From contig OX326959.1 in the NCBI GenBank assembly GCA_946800325.1, positions 33,117,027 through 33,181,026 of the forward strand: a DNA stretch of 64,000 bases, written 5' to 3'. A program made the translations under genes and the position numbers. The notes beneath the pieces were generated by a model, which did no database searches, had not been told where the DNA came from, and saw nothing but the letters and a program-made list of their open reading frames with translations. This document shows positions 31,552 through 43,068 of the stretch, one piece after another. The number at the start of each line of letters is the position of its first letter. The stretch's first letter is position 1. This DNA is from Luzula sylvatica (taxonomy: Eukaryota; Streptophyta; Magnoliopsida; Poales; Juncaceae).

Positions 31552-34500
31552 ATGGAAAGTAGCAATTACAAGAGTAGCGAAACTAAAAAGGGGAGATTAG
31601 AATCAATAATTTCTTCTCTTTTGGAGGATCCAGTTCTATCTGATGTGTCCAAAAACCCGTCTCTTTCAGATGTTGATACTCTGATTAACTTGGAGCTTGG
31701 TAGTGCAATGAAATTAACCATTCTCAAGATGGACGGTACTTCCTTTGGTAATTAAATCTTTATTTCAATTTCGAACTAATTTCTTTGGTGTTCACATGCT
31801 GGTATTGATAATTAGCTTCTTTTTTTAAATAAAAAAATTTGTATAGATATTGCGTTGTTGAACTCAGCTACGGTGAAAGATTTGAAATTGGCCATTAAAA
31901 AGAAAGTAAACGAGACAGAACAAGCAAATATGGGTCATTCTCATATCTCTTGGTATGATTTTCGCATTATCATTGAAAAAAATGACTTCTTTATTTTATT
32001 TATAATATAATATGTCATTTGATGTGTTCGTAATTTTCTTTTATCATTATCAAGCATTTTGTTACAAAAAGTTTATGTTTCTTTCAAATAAGAAAATCGA
32101 TGTTTATCTAGTACTCCGACACAGATTGTAATCACTTTTCATTGACCAAATAAGAAAATCGAGAGAAGAAGAGCTCCAAGATTATCAAGAAGATCAAGAA
32201 GAAGAGTTTTTGAGTGATTATTCTCAAAGAGTTAGTTTTTTTCAAATGAATTCTTTCGATTCTTTTTTCATAAAGAAATGCTTTCGATGTTTATCTAGTA
32301 CTCATCAAATTGCTGAATGTAAAGAACGAATTCGATGTTTTAATTGCAAAAAATTGGGTCACATTAAAAGGCAATGTTACGATCAATTCGATTACAAACG
32401 GCCAAACCAATTTTCGTGTCCAATTTATACAAAAAAATCCCAATTCTTCTCTTCTTCAAATCCAAACCCAAATCTCTTATATAAATCCAAATCAAATCCA
32501 AATCCAATTTATACTACACCTCAATTTGCTTTCACTCCAATTCTTCAACCAAGCAATCCTTCCAAATCGAGACTCCAAATTCCTGGAGATATAAATGAAG
32601 AAATGGAGTTATCATTTAAAGATTTTTCTGGAATAATAAAGATAATACCTCAAATTAGTAGTCATTCATTGAAGATCTTTGTCGAGGGGGATCTATCTTC
32701 AACTATTATTCCTGAAATAGTAAGAAAGAGGAAACTAATTAGAGAAAATAAAAATGGGAAAGAAGAGGAGAAGATTTGGAGAATAAAAAAGAACTATCAT
32801 ACCTTACAATGGAGGGAGAAAACTGCAATTAAATCGGTTTTAAATGGAAACTTTATTAATCCCTCAGAAAAGACTATCATCATCGGGAATTTAGGGAATG
32901 ATGTTCCAGTACCGGTACCAGTACCAGAACTCATTAGTATTGCAAGTGCAAATACTGTTCCAAGCCCGGTACCAGAACTGGTAACCACCATCAATCCTCA
33001 ATTTCTACAAATAGGAGTGATAGAAGAGAATAAGAAAGAGGAGATTCCAAGTAAGCAACAGATAAACGAGAAGAAGGGGGAAATTACTGATGAGGTACCG
33101 GTACCGGTACCGATACTGGTACCAGAACCGGTTTTAGTTCCTGACCACAATTCAAAGTCAAATTCAATTTTGGTACCAGTAAATCAAACCGAAATCAGGC
33201 ATGCCGAGACACTTTCAGAATCAATCTCAACTCATTCACTTAACTCATATCCAAATTCAATCTCAATGCATTTCAAATATTCTTGTCAATCCATTCCAAA
33301 ATCACCAGAATTAAGGCTTTCAAAAGGCAATTGTTCTTTTACAAATAAGTGCAAATGAACTATAATGACAGATCTAATAGTAGCAGGAGAAGAGCAAAAA
33401 GATGTGAGTAAAGAAGAAGAAGAGGTAATAGAGGTTGAAGAGGAAGTAGATGTAGAAAAACAAAAAAGGATTGAAGTTGATGAAGTAGACAGAGAAAGTG
33501 CAAAAGAAATGGAAGAGGTAAAGCAGAGAACTTTAGAGAGAAAAAGGAGATTAGAAAAAGAAAAAATGCAAATTGAATCAGAAATACAAATGCCAAACAT
33601 AAAAATATCACATGAAATTGAAAAACAGAGAAGGAGTTTGAGAATAAAAGAGAAAAATTCAGAGAATATCTTCAAAAATTCAGATTCAAGGAGGAGAATT
33701 AGAAGAAAAAAATTTCAGGAACTTATTAATAAAGAAATTATAATAACTATGGAAAATATTGATTTTAATAATGATGATGTAATTCAGAATATTGATTCAA
33801 ACATCCTAAATAATTGTGGATTAGAAGTTTCAATGGATTAACAGAATAGAGAGAGATTAATTAACAGTAAGGATAATAGAAGGTAATTATTCAAATAGAG
33901 AGTTATTACCATATTGGAGTAGTAATCGAAATCGATAAGAAGCATAAGCGAGATTCTAACAGGAGTAAGAGGCGACCTGATTGGATGAAGTAGCGAGTGT
34001 TGAAGATCGTAGTAGAGATAGATCTATCAGGAGAAGGTTGGTTTTCTCGGCAGCAAGTTTTCTCGGCGGCAACATCTCCATGGTTTCTAGTTACCAGACA
34101 TAGATCTACAAGAGATGTATCTAACAGGAGAAGATGGTTTTTGGGAGGCAATGAATTCGCCATGGCTGTCGGTTGCAAAGGAATCGCCATTGATGGTTTA
34201 GGCGGCTAACTCGATGTAAAGGGAATCGCCATTGATGAAGCAGCGAGTGTTGAAGCAGCGAGTGTTGGATGAAGCAGCGAGTGTTGAAGATCGTAGTAGA
34301 GATAGATCTAACAGGAGAAGGTGGTTTTCTCGGCAGCAAGTTTTCTCGGCGGCAACATCTCCATGGTTTCTCGTTACCAGACATAGATCTACAAGAGATG
34401 CATCTAACAGGAGAAGAGTTTTTGGGGGCAATGAAATCGCCGCCATGGCTGTCGGTTGCAAAGGAATCGCCATTGAGGGTTTATGCGGCTAACTCGATGT

Positions 34501-35518
34501 AAAGGGAAATAATGAGCGGCAGGCGTGCAAAGTAATTAGGTTTTATACCTAGGTTAAAGGAAAAGCAGGAAATGATTTCCTTTTATCTTTTATCTTTTTC
34601 TAGGGTTTGGGTTTTAAAAGGATAGGAAATGAAAGTCCTGGATTTGAAGGGATTTTGATTTTCCTAGGAGTTAGATAGTTTAGGATGTTAAAATCCTAAA
34701 TTTGTTTATATGTTGATGTTTTAGTGTTGTTATAGGAATGGTGTAATATCAAACTTGTAATAAACATTAAATATCAATATATGCAATATACGTAGGGCGT
34801 AAGAACCTACTATATTTTCTTCAAAAAAAAAAAAGTTTATGTTTCTTTTTCTATAAAAATAAATACATGTTGTTTTATTATTTTCATAGAAAATGCAATC
34901 CGAAATTAGAAGTTCTCATTTAAGAAATATTAACAAATTAGAAGTTCTCATGTTGTTTTATTATTTTCACGTACACGATGATGTTATTTACACCTCTTAT
35001 TTTCTTCAATTTTGACTATTTTAATTTCTAATGTTCTAATTATAGGAGGCAAGCGTGGGGTAACTATTGTTTGACTCATAACGGAGAGAAATTGTTAGAT
35101 GAGAATTCTCTGCTTTCTTCTTATGAAATTCGCAATAATTCAAAGGTAGTTTTTTTATTGTATCCAGGGAATTTTAAGTTTTTTTCTCTTGTGACAAATT
35201 AGGCCATTTTTTGCAAAAAATAAATGCACCCTAAAAGTTAAATCTTTTTTTTCCTTCTGAAGGAACTAAAAATTTAATCTTAATTAATCAAAAACCTAAT
35301 TGAATATATTTGCAATTTAATTGAAATGCCTTCTTTTAGTTTCCATTAAATGCCGATCTTGATTTGTTTTATTAATTTATTTATTTGTTATCGATGAGTG
35401 CTTTATCATTCAATGCGTGCAGATTCAATTCTTGCCATATGTCGCGTCCAGATCGAACGAGAAGAAGTCCAGGAGAAGAAAACATCGTTTCTTTCACGGT
35501 CTAAGTAAAAAAACGTAA
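31552..35518 (+). CDS. SNRNP25: U11/U12 snRNP 25 kDa-like protein, copy 1, complete, four exons
   Basis: U11/U12-25K is a ubiquitin-fold protein of the U11/U12 di-snRNP that recognises U12-type introns in the nucleus. Exons: 31552-31747, 31847-31952, 35046-35145, 35423-35518; product 165 aa. Recognised by SSLLEDPVLSDVSKNPSLSDVDTL-type N terminus, LELGSAMKLTILKMDGTSF, the ATVKDLKLAIKKKV block, NYCLTHNGEKLLDENS and a basic tail with KKSRRRKHRFFHGLSKK. All junctions are GT-AG in phase. Intron 2 is 3.1 kb because a retroposon is inserted in it (32085-34834); in copy 2 the same intron is 323 bp. Exon 3 starts RQAWGNYC where copy 2 and, from memory, the Arabidopsis protein have a His and Ser (HVWSN), so copy 1 may be relaxing. 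Whether its transcript splices properly across the insertion is unknown. Confidence 0.88.
32210..33358 (+). CDS. retroposon zinc-knuckle protein, partial ORF1-like
   Basis: The frame has 382 codons and two adjacent CCHC zinc knuckles (CFRCLSSTHQIAEC and CFNCKKLGHIKRQC) near residues 24-56, followed by a Pro/Asn-rich region and Pro-Val-Pro repeats (PVPVPVPEL type) near 230-320. Zinc knuckles of this type occur in ORF1 proteins of plant L1-type LINEs, normally after a DUF4283 domain; that domain is not seen here. The first Met may not be the native start because the element is truncated. Nucleic-acid binding is the expected activity. Confidence 0.6.
   Translation: MSDYSQRVSFFQMNSFDSFFIKKCFRCLSSTHQIAECKERIRCFNCKKLGHIKRQCYDQFDYKRPNQFSCPIYTKKSQFFSSSNPNPNLLYKSKSNPNPIYTTPQFAFTPILQPSNPSKSRLQIPGDINEEMELSFKDFSGIIKIIPQISSHSLKIFVEGDLSSTIIPEIVRKRKLIRENKNGKEEEKIWRIKKNYHTLQWREKTAIKSVLNGNFINPSEKTIIIGNLGNDVPVPVPVPELISIASANTVPSPVPELVTTINPQFLQIGVIEENKKEEIPSKQQINEKKGEITDEVPVPVPILVPEPVLVPDHNSKSNSILVPVNQTEIRHAETLSESISTHSLNSYPNSISMHFKYSCQSIPKSPELRLSKGNCSFTNKCK
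33365..33841 (+). CDS. acidic, charged frame in the retroposon, unrecognised
   Basis: A 158-codon frame that starts six bases after the stop of the zinc-knuckle frame. It is dominated by Glu, Lys and Arg with heptad-like spacing (EEEEVIEVEEEVDVEKQKRI, KRRLEKEKMQIESEIQ), suggesting a coiled coil. It may be the C-terminal part of the preceding protein after a stop, or a separate frame. I do not recognise a family. Confidence 0.4.
   Translation: MTDLIVAGEEQKDVSKEEEEVIEVEEEVDVEKQKRIEVDEVDRESAKEMEEVKQRTLERKRRLEKEKMQIESEIQMPNIKISHEIEKQRRSLRIKEKNSENIFKNSDSRRRIRRKKFQELINKEIIITMENIDFNNDDVIQNIDSNILNNCGLEVSMD
33997..34497 (+). repeat. direct duplication inside the retroposon
   Basis: A unit of about 200 bp starting TGAAGATCGTAGTAGAGATA at 34001 recurs at 34285 (period 284 bp) with few differences, including the motifs TTTTCTCGGCAGCAAG and CATGGTTTCT. 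Short open frames on both strands here are by-products of this repeat. Confidence 0.85.
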
Positions 35519-36592
35519 CAGATTGTTAATATTTTGTTCTTTGATGTCCTTTTGAGTTTTGTAAAGAGAATATTACTCGACGCACCAATGGATTGAAAAT
35601 TTCACAGAAGAAGAAAAACATCCTAAAATCACATTCAAACAGTTTATAACGATGACCAAATATCAGAACAAAAAGCCATCCTCCTCCGCAAATTTAGACA
35701 ATGTAAGCCTTAAATGCAATTTGGGTATTTAGCAAGCTCTCTTTTCAAGGTTGTGAAATCCGGAACAAAATACGGTATTTGGGTGGATCAAATCGGGTTA
35801 TTTACTACCTCGATAGCTGAAGTGGCGACGCCAAAGATTAAAACTTTTGGCCTTTTGGGTGGACGACTTATTTTTCGTTAAAATTAAGAAACTCCTTTTT
35901 ATTTAAATCATTTATTCAAAGTATGAATCAATATAATGATCTATATATCACAAGATGTTAATTTTTTTGAAGAATGGAAAAATAATTTAATTAAATGTAA
36001 TATCACACGCAAATATCGTTTCATAAATAATAAGATTAAATTTTCAAAACTGCTTTATTCTTTTCCCGTATTCTTTCCATGTAGCGTATAACCTTCTGTA
36101 GTCGTTTTTTTTTTCAGCATTCAAATATTTGATAATTTTTTTGCTTTCAAACAAACATAGAATTTGATGAACAATATATACACCGATAAAACAATAGATA
36201 TACATAGTTCATGCTAGATCCATTAAATAGATTCATTAAGTATTCTTCTAATATCTCAGATAATTTCGATTTGTGAGTTCCGAAACCATCAAGCTTTCTT
36301 ATTTACAAACTTCTTAGTATAAAGGACAATCATTTCATAATCAGAAATGAAAATAAGAATAAACATTATTAATTCATATTTCGATCGTGCAACCAATTTT
36401 TTTTTTTTTTTTTTGCATTGTTTATGATCACGTCAATTTATATCTTTATTGCCGTTCTTTCACATTTTTTCACCTTCTAAATACATAATTAATATGAAAC
36501 AGAAAATAGAACAAATCTTCTATCTTGGCTATTGGTCCTTTCATAATATAAAGTAAATATTTGATTTTTATAACTAATAACACCACAAAGTA

Positions 36593-36626
<34 letters not shown>

Positions 36627-38198
36627 TAATGACCTTTTTTATTACAAATAACAAAAAGAATAAAATTGTCATTTAAAATATTTTAACTGAGTTACATCAT
36701 TTAAGTTATTAATTAAGTATATATAATTTCAAAGACATAATGTCATATGTCAAAACCGGTTAGTCAAATGAAAACGAAGTATGCATTATATATTGTTTTG
36801 TCTGATATATTTTCATATAATATTATGCATATTGGTTAGTTAAATTAATTAATTATAATATTAAATAACCACTAATTTTTGTTTTCATTTTACTTCATCA
36901 AATATGTGATTTGGATTGTAAAATCGGTAAACAAAAAAATTGCAATTTAAAGCACAATTTATCTAAACAATGTATGTTCATACAAATATCATATAATGTA
37001 TAACACAAGTTTATTTGGGATGACAAACCTACTTGCTCAGTTTTTTTTTCTAGATGATTTTAGATTTAGATTGTTTAGAAAGAATAATATGTATTTTTAT
37101 AAATGTTCAGTAATATGATAATCAGAATGTTCCCATTCAATTTTTATGAGATATCTGCCGGCTAATATTTAACGATTTTGATATATTATCATTTTAGTTA
37201 CATCCAGTTATATGATATTATCAATATTTAATCATTGAATATTCCAATCATATAATATTTGTATCATTTGTGCTTTATATAATTTAATTTGAATAACTAT
37301 ATTTTCATATACTTATTTCTTCGCAAATTTGAGAATATTAGTACAAATTTGTTTGACATTGACAAAAAGAACACACACACTTTAATAAGAAATCCTCCCA
37401 AAATTGATAGAGCCGGTGGTTTAAATAATAGATGGACCGGAAATCCTTTTTCTCTTGAATCATCCGCCAACCCGAAAAATGAATACTAACCAAGTTAGAT
37501 TTAATTCGCGACATAAATTCTTCTAACATTACTTCAGTTTCCTTCAACATTTTATTCTTAGTTATAATTCAATAATTTGACTTCAAACTCTAGTGTTATT
37601 TGATTTTTTGTCAAGTTTGCTCGTCTCTTTTTTATTTTTATTTTTTTTGTTCTTCAACGAAATATCAAACTAAATGAAATTTATAACCAGAGTCATGCAT
37701 AATTGAACTTAGAAATGCATAGTGTTTGCATGATAAATTTGTCATGTCATTGCAACAATGTTGTCAGTGAACACGGAGGCGTCGTGACGAAATTGTTGCT
37801 AGGCTAATTCACAATTGAATCAAAATTAAAAATACATAAATAGGTTATGCAAAATTCCGGATTTATTTATGATTAAAAAGGGTCCCGGATTGCAAATCCG
37901 GGAATTTTGAGATTTGAAATGCCGCATTCATAAATCCTAGTTTTTAAGGATCCGACCCAATCAACCCTCTTTCTCCTTGGGACCGTTGTTATGAACTTAA
38001 TCCAAACCTTGAATAAATCGTCCGAACGCCAAATGTAAAGCCAAGTAATAGATCAACCAAAACATTATCCTTTGTCTCTCAAACCATTTTTTTTTTAATA
38101 ATCAGAGTCAAAATGCATAGTATATGCGTAATAAACATGGTATACTATGTTCAATTGATAATATATTTTCTTGATTCGATATTTTAATTATTGAATAA
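35519..38198. other. intergenic region between the SNRNP25 copies, first part
   Basis: Holds the GH1 relic (35690-35850), then AT-rich DNA, then from about 37030 to 38080 a copy of the SNRNP25 upstream region that is not followed by a gene. The copy stops before the coding exon. Confidence 0.6.
35690..35850 (-). pseudogene. relic of GH1 gene D exon 1 and intron 1
   Basis: Short blocks match the 5' end of gene D in order: AATGCAATTTGGGTATTTAG (D: near 28955), TATTTGGGTGGATCAAATCGGGT (D: near 29115, shown there with GGTCGATC) and AGCTGAAGTGGCGACGCCAA (D: near 29150), the last being coding sequence for GVATSA. It lies next to a copy of the SNRNP25 upstream DNA, so gene D's 5' end and that region were duplicated together. 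Confidence 0.75.
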
Positions 38199-38207
38199 AA
38201 AATACAT

Positions 38208-38746
38208 GGGAAGCGCTATTTCTACAGCGGATATTTCTGAATCTAGAGCAATTATATCAAAATTCCCAAAATACCCTTCTCTAATCAATCTTGATTAATT
38301 GTTAAAATTAAAAACTAACATCAATGTAAATAATTAAAGATTTATTTTCGTCCATCATGTTCTCTATATTTGAAATAATATCAATAAATAACACCCCTTC
38401 ATAAATAATTCAAAACAATAATAATATTGAAATCAATAAAAATATTTATTCATACAAAATAACAACTTTCTCAAATCCAAATCTACTAAAACTAATTACT
38501 CGATATAAAAAAATGTGCAGTGATCTTTGATCCGTAAATAATCTTAATTACTCATTTCTTTGATGTCCAATAATAAAAATTTGCATTATAAAAGATAATT
38601 TATTATAAAGAAACAAATACAATAAAATTTATAATTATTTATTTCAAGTCATACAAAAACAACCTTATGATTAGAAAAATGGTATTTTGGGAATTTTGAT
38701 ATAATTGCTCTAGATTCAGAAATATCGGCTCTAGAAATATCGGCCC
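38208..38746. mobile_element. Mutator-like MITE with long terminal inverted repeats
   Basis: A 539-bp element flanked by a 9-bp direct repeat, AAAATACAT (38199-38207 and 38747-38755). Its ends start GGG and are inverted over about 70 bp; the segment from GATATTTCTGAATCTAGAGC to AATTCCCAAAATACC is repeated without a mismatch at the other end on the opposite strand. Long inverted repeats with 9-bp target duplications are the hallmark of the Mutator superfamily. No transposase. Confidence 0.9.
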
Positions 38747-38755
38747 AAAATACAT

Positions 38756-40173
38756 ACATTAAGATTATGGTAATTAATTATTAATATGAGTGCTACTTAA
38801 TTTTGTCAATTGGAATAATATATTAAGTATTAATTGACAAAAAAATATTAATTTGAATGCTAATAATTATCATATAGTTAATTAAAAATTAACTTGTTTT
38901 GTTTGAGATTATTTTGAGACAAACTCCTTAATTTGAATGTTAATCATGTTCAATTAGATTATTTTGAAAAAACTAAATTGTCAATTAACATGAAAATAAA
39001 AATAATCTCTTAACTAAAATAATTAGATTAACATGTCATTACCTATAAAACAATAAATATATCTGTCAATTGACTAACACAACACATATTAGTTAAATCA
39101 TATTTAATTATAGTAATACATCTTTAACTCAACAACTAGCAACCAATAAAAAGTTTTTTTTTTGTGTAATGATAATTTGTAATATTTATATTCGGAAAAT
39201 TTAGCACCAATTAGTAATGATAATTAACATGTAATAATACATAATTTTCATAATTCATAAAAAATAAAAGTTTGTTTAAATTAACTCTATCCCCAAAAAT
39301 CTGAAAATTACATACAAACTTTTCGTTATAAATTCAAAATCTGAAAATTAATTCATGCCTGACATTTCCTCAAATTCATTCAAACCTTTCATTACAATTT
39401 TTGATAATTAATTATATTCTTAAAATTATATTCTAAATTTCTAACTTTTAATTATTGGCTGTTAACTAAAGACTCTTAATTATTGGTTGACCAAAAGAAA
39501 GTTTTTTAATGGCTCTTGATTAAGGAATTGATAAATTAATATTAATTGATTTGAATTGATTTGGTTTTATATTGACTGTTAATTAAGGAAGTTAATTATT
39601 AATTTAATAATAAAATTAAGTGGACTGTTAATTGTGTTAGTTAATTATCTTATATAATTTAATTATTAATTGAACATATTAGTTGTTAATTTTGAAATTT
39701 TGATTAAACACAATTACAACTCTAATTGATTGAACAATATAATTAAACATAATTAATCTTCTGATCAAAACATAATTTTGATTAAACATAATTAATAGTG
39801 CCAATTGGTTGAACATATAAAATTAATAGATGGACCGAAAATCCTTCTTCTCTTGATCCATCCATCAACCCGAAAAATGAATACTAACCAAGTTATATTT
39901 AAATCTCAACAAAAATTCTTTTAGTATTACTTCAGTTTCCTTCAACATTTTATTCTTAATTATAATTCAATCATCTAACTTCAAACTCCAGTGTTATTAT
40001 TTGATTTTTTTTCAAGTTTGCTCTTTTTTTTTGCTCTTCAATGAAACATCAAACTAAAATAAATTTATAAACAAAGTCATGCATTGAACTTAGAAATTTT
40101 GTTATGTCATTGTTAGAAATGCATAGTGTTTGCATGATAAATTTGTTATGTCATTGCAACAATGTTGTCAGTG
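38756..40173. other. AT-rich intergenic DNA upstream of the LINE
   Basis: Very rich in TTAATTA-type words, with low sequence complexity at 39400-39800. From about 39830 it becomes the third copy of the SNRNP25 upstream region, which then continues on the far side of the LINE. No gene seen. Confidence 0.6.
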
Positions 40174-40187
40174 AACATGAAGGCGTT

Positions 40188-42521
40188 TGTCCCCTCTCGC
40201 CGTTTCTTTTTGTCATCGCGACGGAGATTCTGTCAAGGACAATCACCTATTTTCACCAAAATAACGATCTTCAAGGCATACGACTGGGAAGAGGGGCTCC
40301 ACCTCTGACCCATCTCATGTATGCAGATGATTTGGTCCTCTTTGGCCAAGCGACAACACAAGAAATTGCGAACTTCTCCCTAATCTTCGAGCTCTTTGAG
40401 TCAATCTCTGGTCAGAGAATTAGCAAGGAAAAATCAATTATTTGGTTTAGCAATTCGACAAATCAATTGACACAAGACAGAATCATACAAACAATGGGGA
40501 TACGCAGAGCCAACCAAGGTGAAAGATATCTAGGCATCTTCTTATTCTGGGGACCACGAAGAATTGAGCACTTCCAAGAGCTAATAACGAAAGTCAGTAA
40601 AAAACTAAGTGGCTGGAAGAGGAACACCCTAAACCAAGCAGGACGGTTAATAATGATCCAATCTGTGCTGACCTCAATTCCGTTATATAACATGGCCACC
40701 TCCCTACTCCCTAAAGGGATTGTTAGAAAACTAAATACGATCATTAAAAGATTCTTCTGGACTAGCCAGGATTCACCTAGATACTTGGCTATGACCCGAT
40801 GGGACAATCTAACGATTGCAAAGGAAAGTGGCGGTTTAGGAATACGTGATTTGGACTGCGTAAATAAAGCTCTATTACTAAAACTGGCTTGGAGATTAAA
40901 CTCCGGCGAGAAAGCTCTGTGGATATAGATACCATCAAAGCCAAATATTTTTCAAACTCCACACTCTTCCACACTACACGGTCCAGAAACTCGTCAGATA
41001 CTTGGAAAGGCATTCTCTCGGTAAGGAAACATTTAGCAGAAAACTCTATTTGGCAATTAGGTAACGGTAACACAGCTCCGGCTATAGGATCGCCATGGTT
41101 TATGGGGTGGGACGACTTCTCTCCTGCCAATCGGGCCCAAACAGTACTCAAAGTGTCAGACTTATATGATCACGGTACAGATTGCTGGAATCACAATAAA
41201 ATCCAATCGATATTTGGGGAGGAAGTCCTCCAAAACATTACTCTGGTGGATTTTAATCCTTTACATAGACCCACCCAATCAGATCAATTAATCTGGACTG
41301 CCAGCCAAAATGGAAAGCTAAACACCAAAGAGGCCTATCATTTCTTTTCTAATCAAAAGTTCGGCCCATTTCAGCCCACACCAGAATCCAACTGGTTCTG
41401 GAAGAACAAAGCTATCCCAAACAAAATGAAAATTCTTCTCTGGAAAATTACGCAAAACACACTTCCAACTCGTGAGAACCTAAACAGGAGAATTGACTCA
41501 ATTGACCCGCTATGCCCGATTTGCTCTAGGTTACCAGAATCCATTATTCATCTCTTTGCACAGTGCTACCATGCAAAATCTACATGGGAGCTCTTTCTAC
41601 CTCCCCAGCAGATACCCGATAGTCAATCGGATCTCTTTGCTTTCCTCAAATCCTATGCTAAATCCACTAACCCGATAGCCATCTACATCCTCTGGGAAAT
41701 TTGGATTGCCCGGAATAATATGGTTTTCAAGAATAAGAATCCCACCCCTTCAAACACTCTCTTCTTGGCCATGAAGAATTATCGGCTACACCACCAGTCA
41801 CAAGAAGCAGCTAACCGAGTCCTCTCCCTCCAATTGACAACTCCACCTGCCCATAACTCCACAGATTTACAATGTTGGACGGACGCCTCATTGAACGAAA
41901 AAGGGGAGGTTGGCCTGGCCTTCATTCTGAAAGACGCACAGGGGAATCTTAAATGGATCGCCATGAAACACACCATGGATTCATACATTTTAAATGCTGA
42001 ATTCCGAGCTTTGGAAATGGCATCAAGGTTTGTTTCTTCTAATTATAATGCACTATCATGTACTTTTTTTTCAGATTGCTCCGAACTGGCTTCCCTTATG
42101 CAAGACGCTAAATATGCTAATCACATTCAAGTCTCATGCTGGCCGGCGTTGCAAACTGCTAAGGACTGCGTTCTATGGAAAAGGAATATCAAGGACCCCA
42201 CCTATGTCTTCTGTCCACGATCACAAAACGAAGAAGCGAATAAACTCGCAAATCTCGCAAGAATCTTTGGGTTCTCCTATGAAGATTCAACTTGGCCTTC
42301 TATTTGATGCTCAGATCTGCCGTACTGCAGGAATTCTTCAAACATAGTAGGTTATTTGGTTTTAGATTTATTTCAATTGGTTAATTTTATTTCGGTTTTT
42401 AATGAGGCTTGTAATATATTTATTTATTTATGCGCTTACTTTCCTTTCATTTAAAGTATTGTAATCAAGACATTGTAATCACCTTATTTTTAATTAACGC
42501 GTAACACCCACGGGTTTCCAT

Positions 42522-42553
<32 letters not shown>
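40188..42553 (+). mobile_element. 5'-truncated L1-type LINE in the upstream region of SNRNP25 copy 2
   Basis: About 2.37 kb ending in a run of more than 30 A, flanked by the 14-bp target duplication AACATGAAGGCGTT (40174-40187 and 42554-42567). The equivalent DNA upstream of copy 1 (near 31040) is uninterrupted. The long pure tail and well preserved frames point to a fairly recent insertion. Confidence 0.93.
40190..42307 (+). pseudogene. LINE ORF2 fragment: reverse transcriptase C-part, zf-RVT and RNase H
   Basis: Two overlapping frames. The first, to 40928, gives the C-terminal half of reverse transcriptase: CPLSPFLFVIATEIL, the catalytic YADDLVLFG motif and the thumb-like region to KLAWRLNSGEKALWI. 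The second, readable from about 40930 to 42307, carries AKYFSNS, the zf-RVT segment with WKNKAIPNKMKILLWK and CPICSRLPESIIHLFAQC, and an RNase H domain (CWTDAS, NAEFRAL, SDCSEL, NEEANKLAN). A small frameshift near 40910-40930 separates them. The endonuclease and fingers of the RT are missing through 5' truncation, so the copy is dead. Confidence 0.92.
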
Positions 42554-42556
<3 letters not shown>

Positions 42557-42567
42557 ATGAAGGCGTT

Positions 42568-43068
42568 GTGACTGAAATTGTCGCTACGCTAATCCACGAT
42601 TGCATTGAAATTAAAAATACTTAAATAGGTTATGCAAAATTCCGGATTTATTTATTTATGATTAAAAAGGGTCCCGGATTGCAAATCCGTGAATTTTGAG
42701 ATTTGAAATCCCGGATTCATAAATCCTAGTTTTTACGGATCCGACCCAATCAACCCTCTTCTATTTGCGACCGTTGTTATGAACTTAATCCAAACCTAGT
42801 ATAGTTCGAAGAAATTCTGAGGTAATTTCCATGTACCCACGAAATACAAAATGATTACAAATTCGTAATTGTATAAAAGAGAGAAGTTTTTGCTAGCGGA
42901 TAACCCTAATTACCCCTTCAAGAAGCACTTAGTCTGATGATTGTAGCTTCATCTTTGAAAAAGTTAGAACTTTGGAATATCTATTGGCTGCATGCTAACT
43001 GTTCGATGAAATGCCTGAACCATTTATATAACTTGTTCTTCTTTCTCATGCACAGGAAATAGGGAGGG
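42568..43068. promoter_or_regulatory. proximal upstream region of SNRNP25 copy 2
   Basis: Closely matches 31050-31551 upstream of copy 1, including the pyrimidine-rich TTCTTCTTTCTCATGCACAG, which looks like the acceptor of a leader intron just before the ATG. The LINE lies directly upstream, so distal promoter parts of copy 2 are now 2.4 kb further away than in copy 1. Confidence 0.5.

Larger units (their letters stand above)
32085..34834 (+). mobile_element. polyadenylated non-LTR retroposon in intron 2 of SNRNP25 copy 1
   Basis: The insertion ends in a run of about 12 A and is flanked by a 19-bp target duplication, AAAAAGTTTATGTTTCTTT (32066-32084 and 34830-34848), partly merged with the tail. 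The equivalent intron of copy 2 (near 43570) has the unfilled site in diverged form. The body carries a zinc-knuckle frame, an acidic frame and an internal duplication, with no reverse transcriptase. It is either a 5'-truncated or composite LINE, or a retrocopied transcript. The first 100 bp contain short repeats of text found later in the element (CAAATAAGAAAATCGA at 32085 and 32145; GATGTTTATCTAGTACTC at 32100 and 32287), so the 5' junction is rearranged. Confidence 0.78.

Noticed and set aside
34005..34500. Overlapping frames on both strands with RNRRRW / SRQQVFSAAT-like text, considered as a small gene
   Set aside because: They arise from the 284-bp-period duplication in the retroposon and have no consistent frame between copies.
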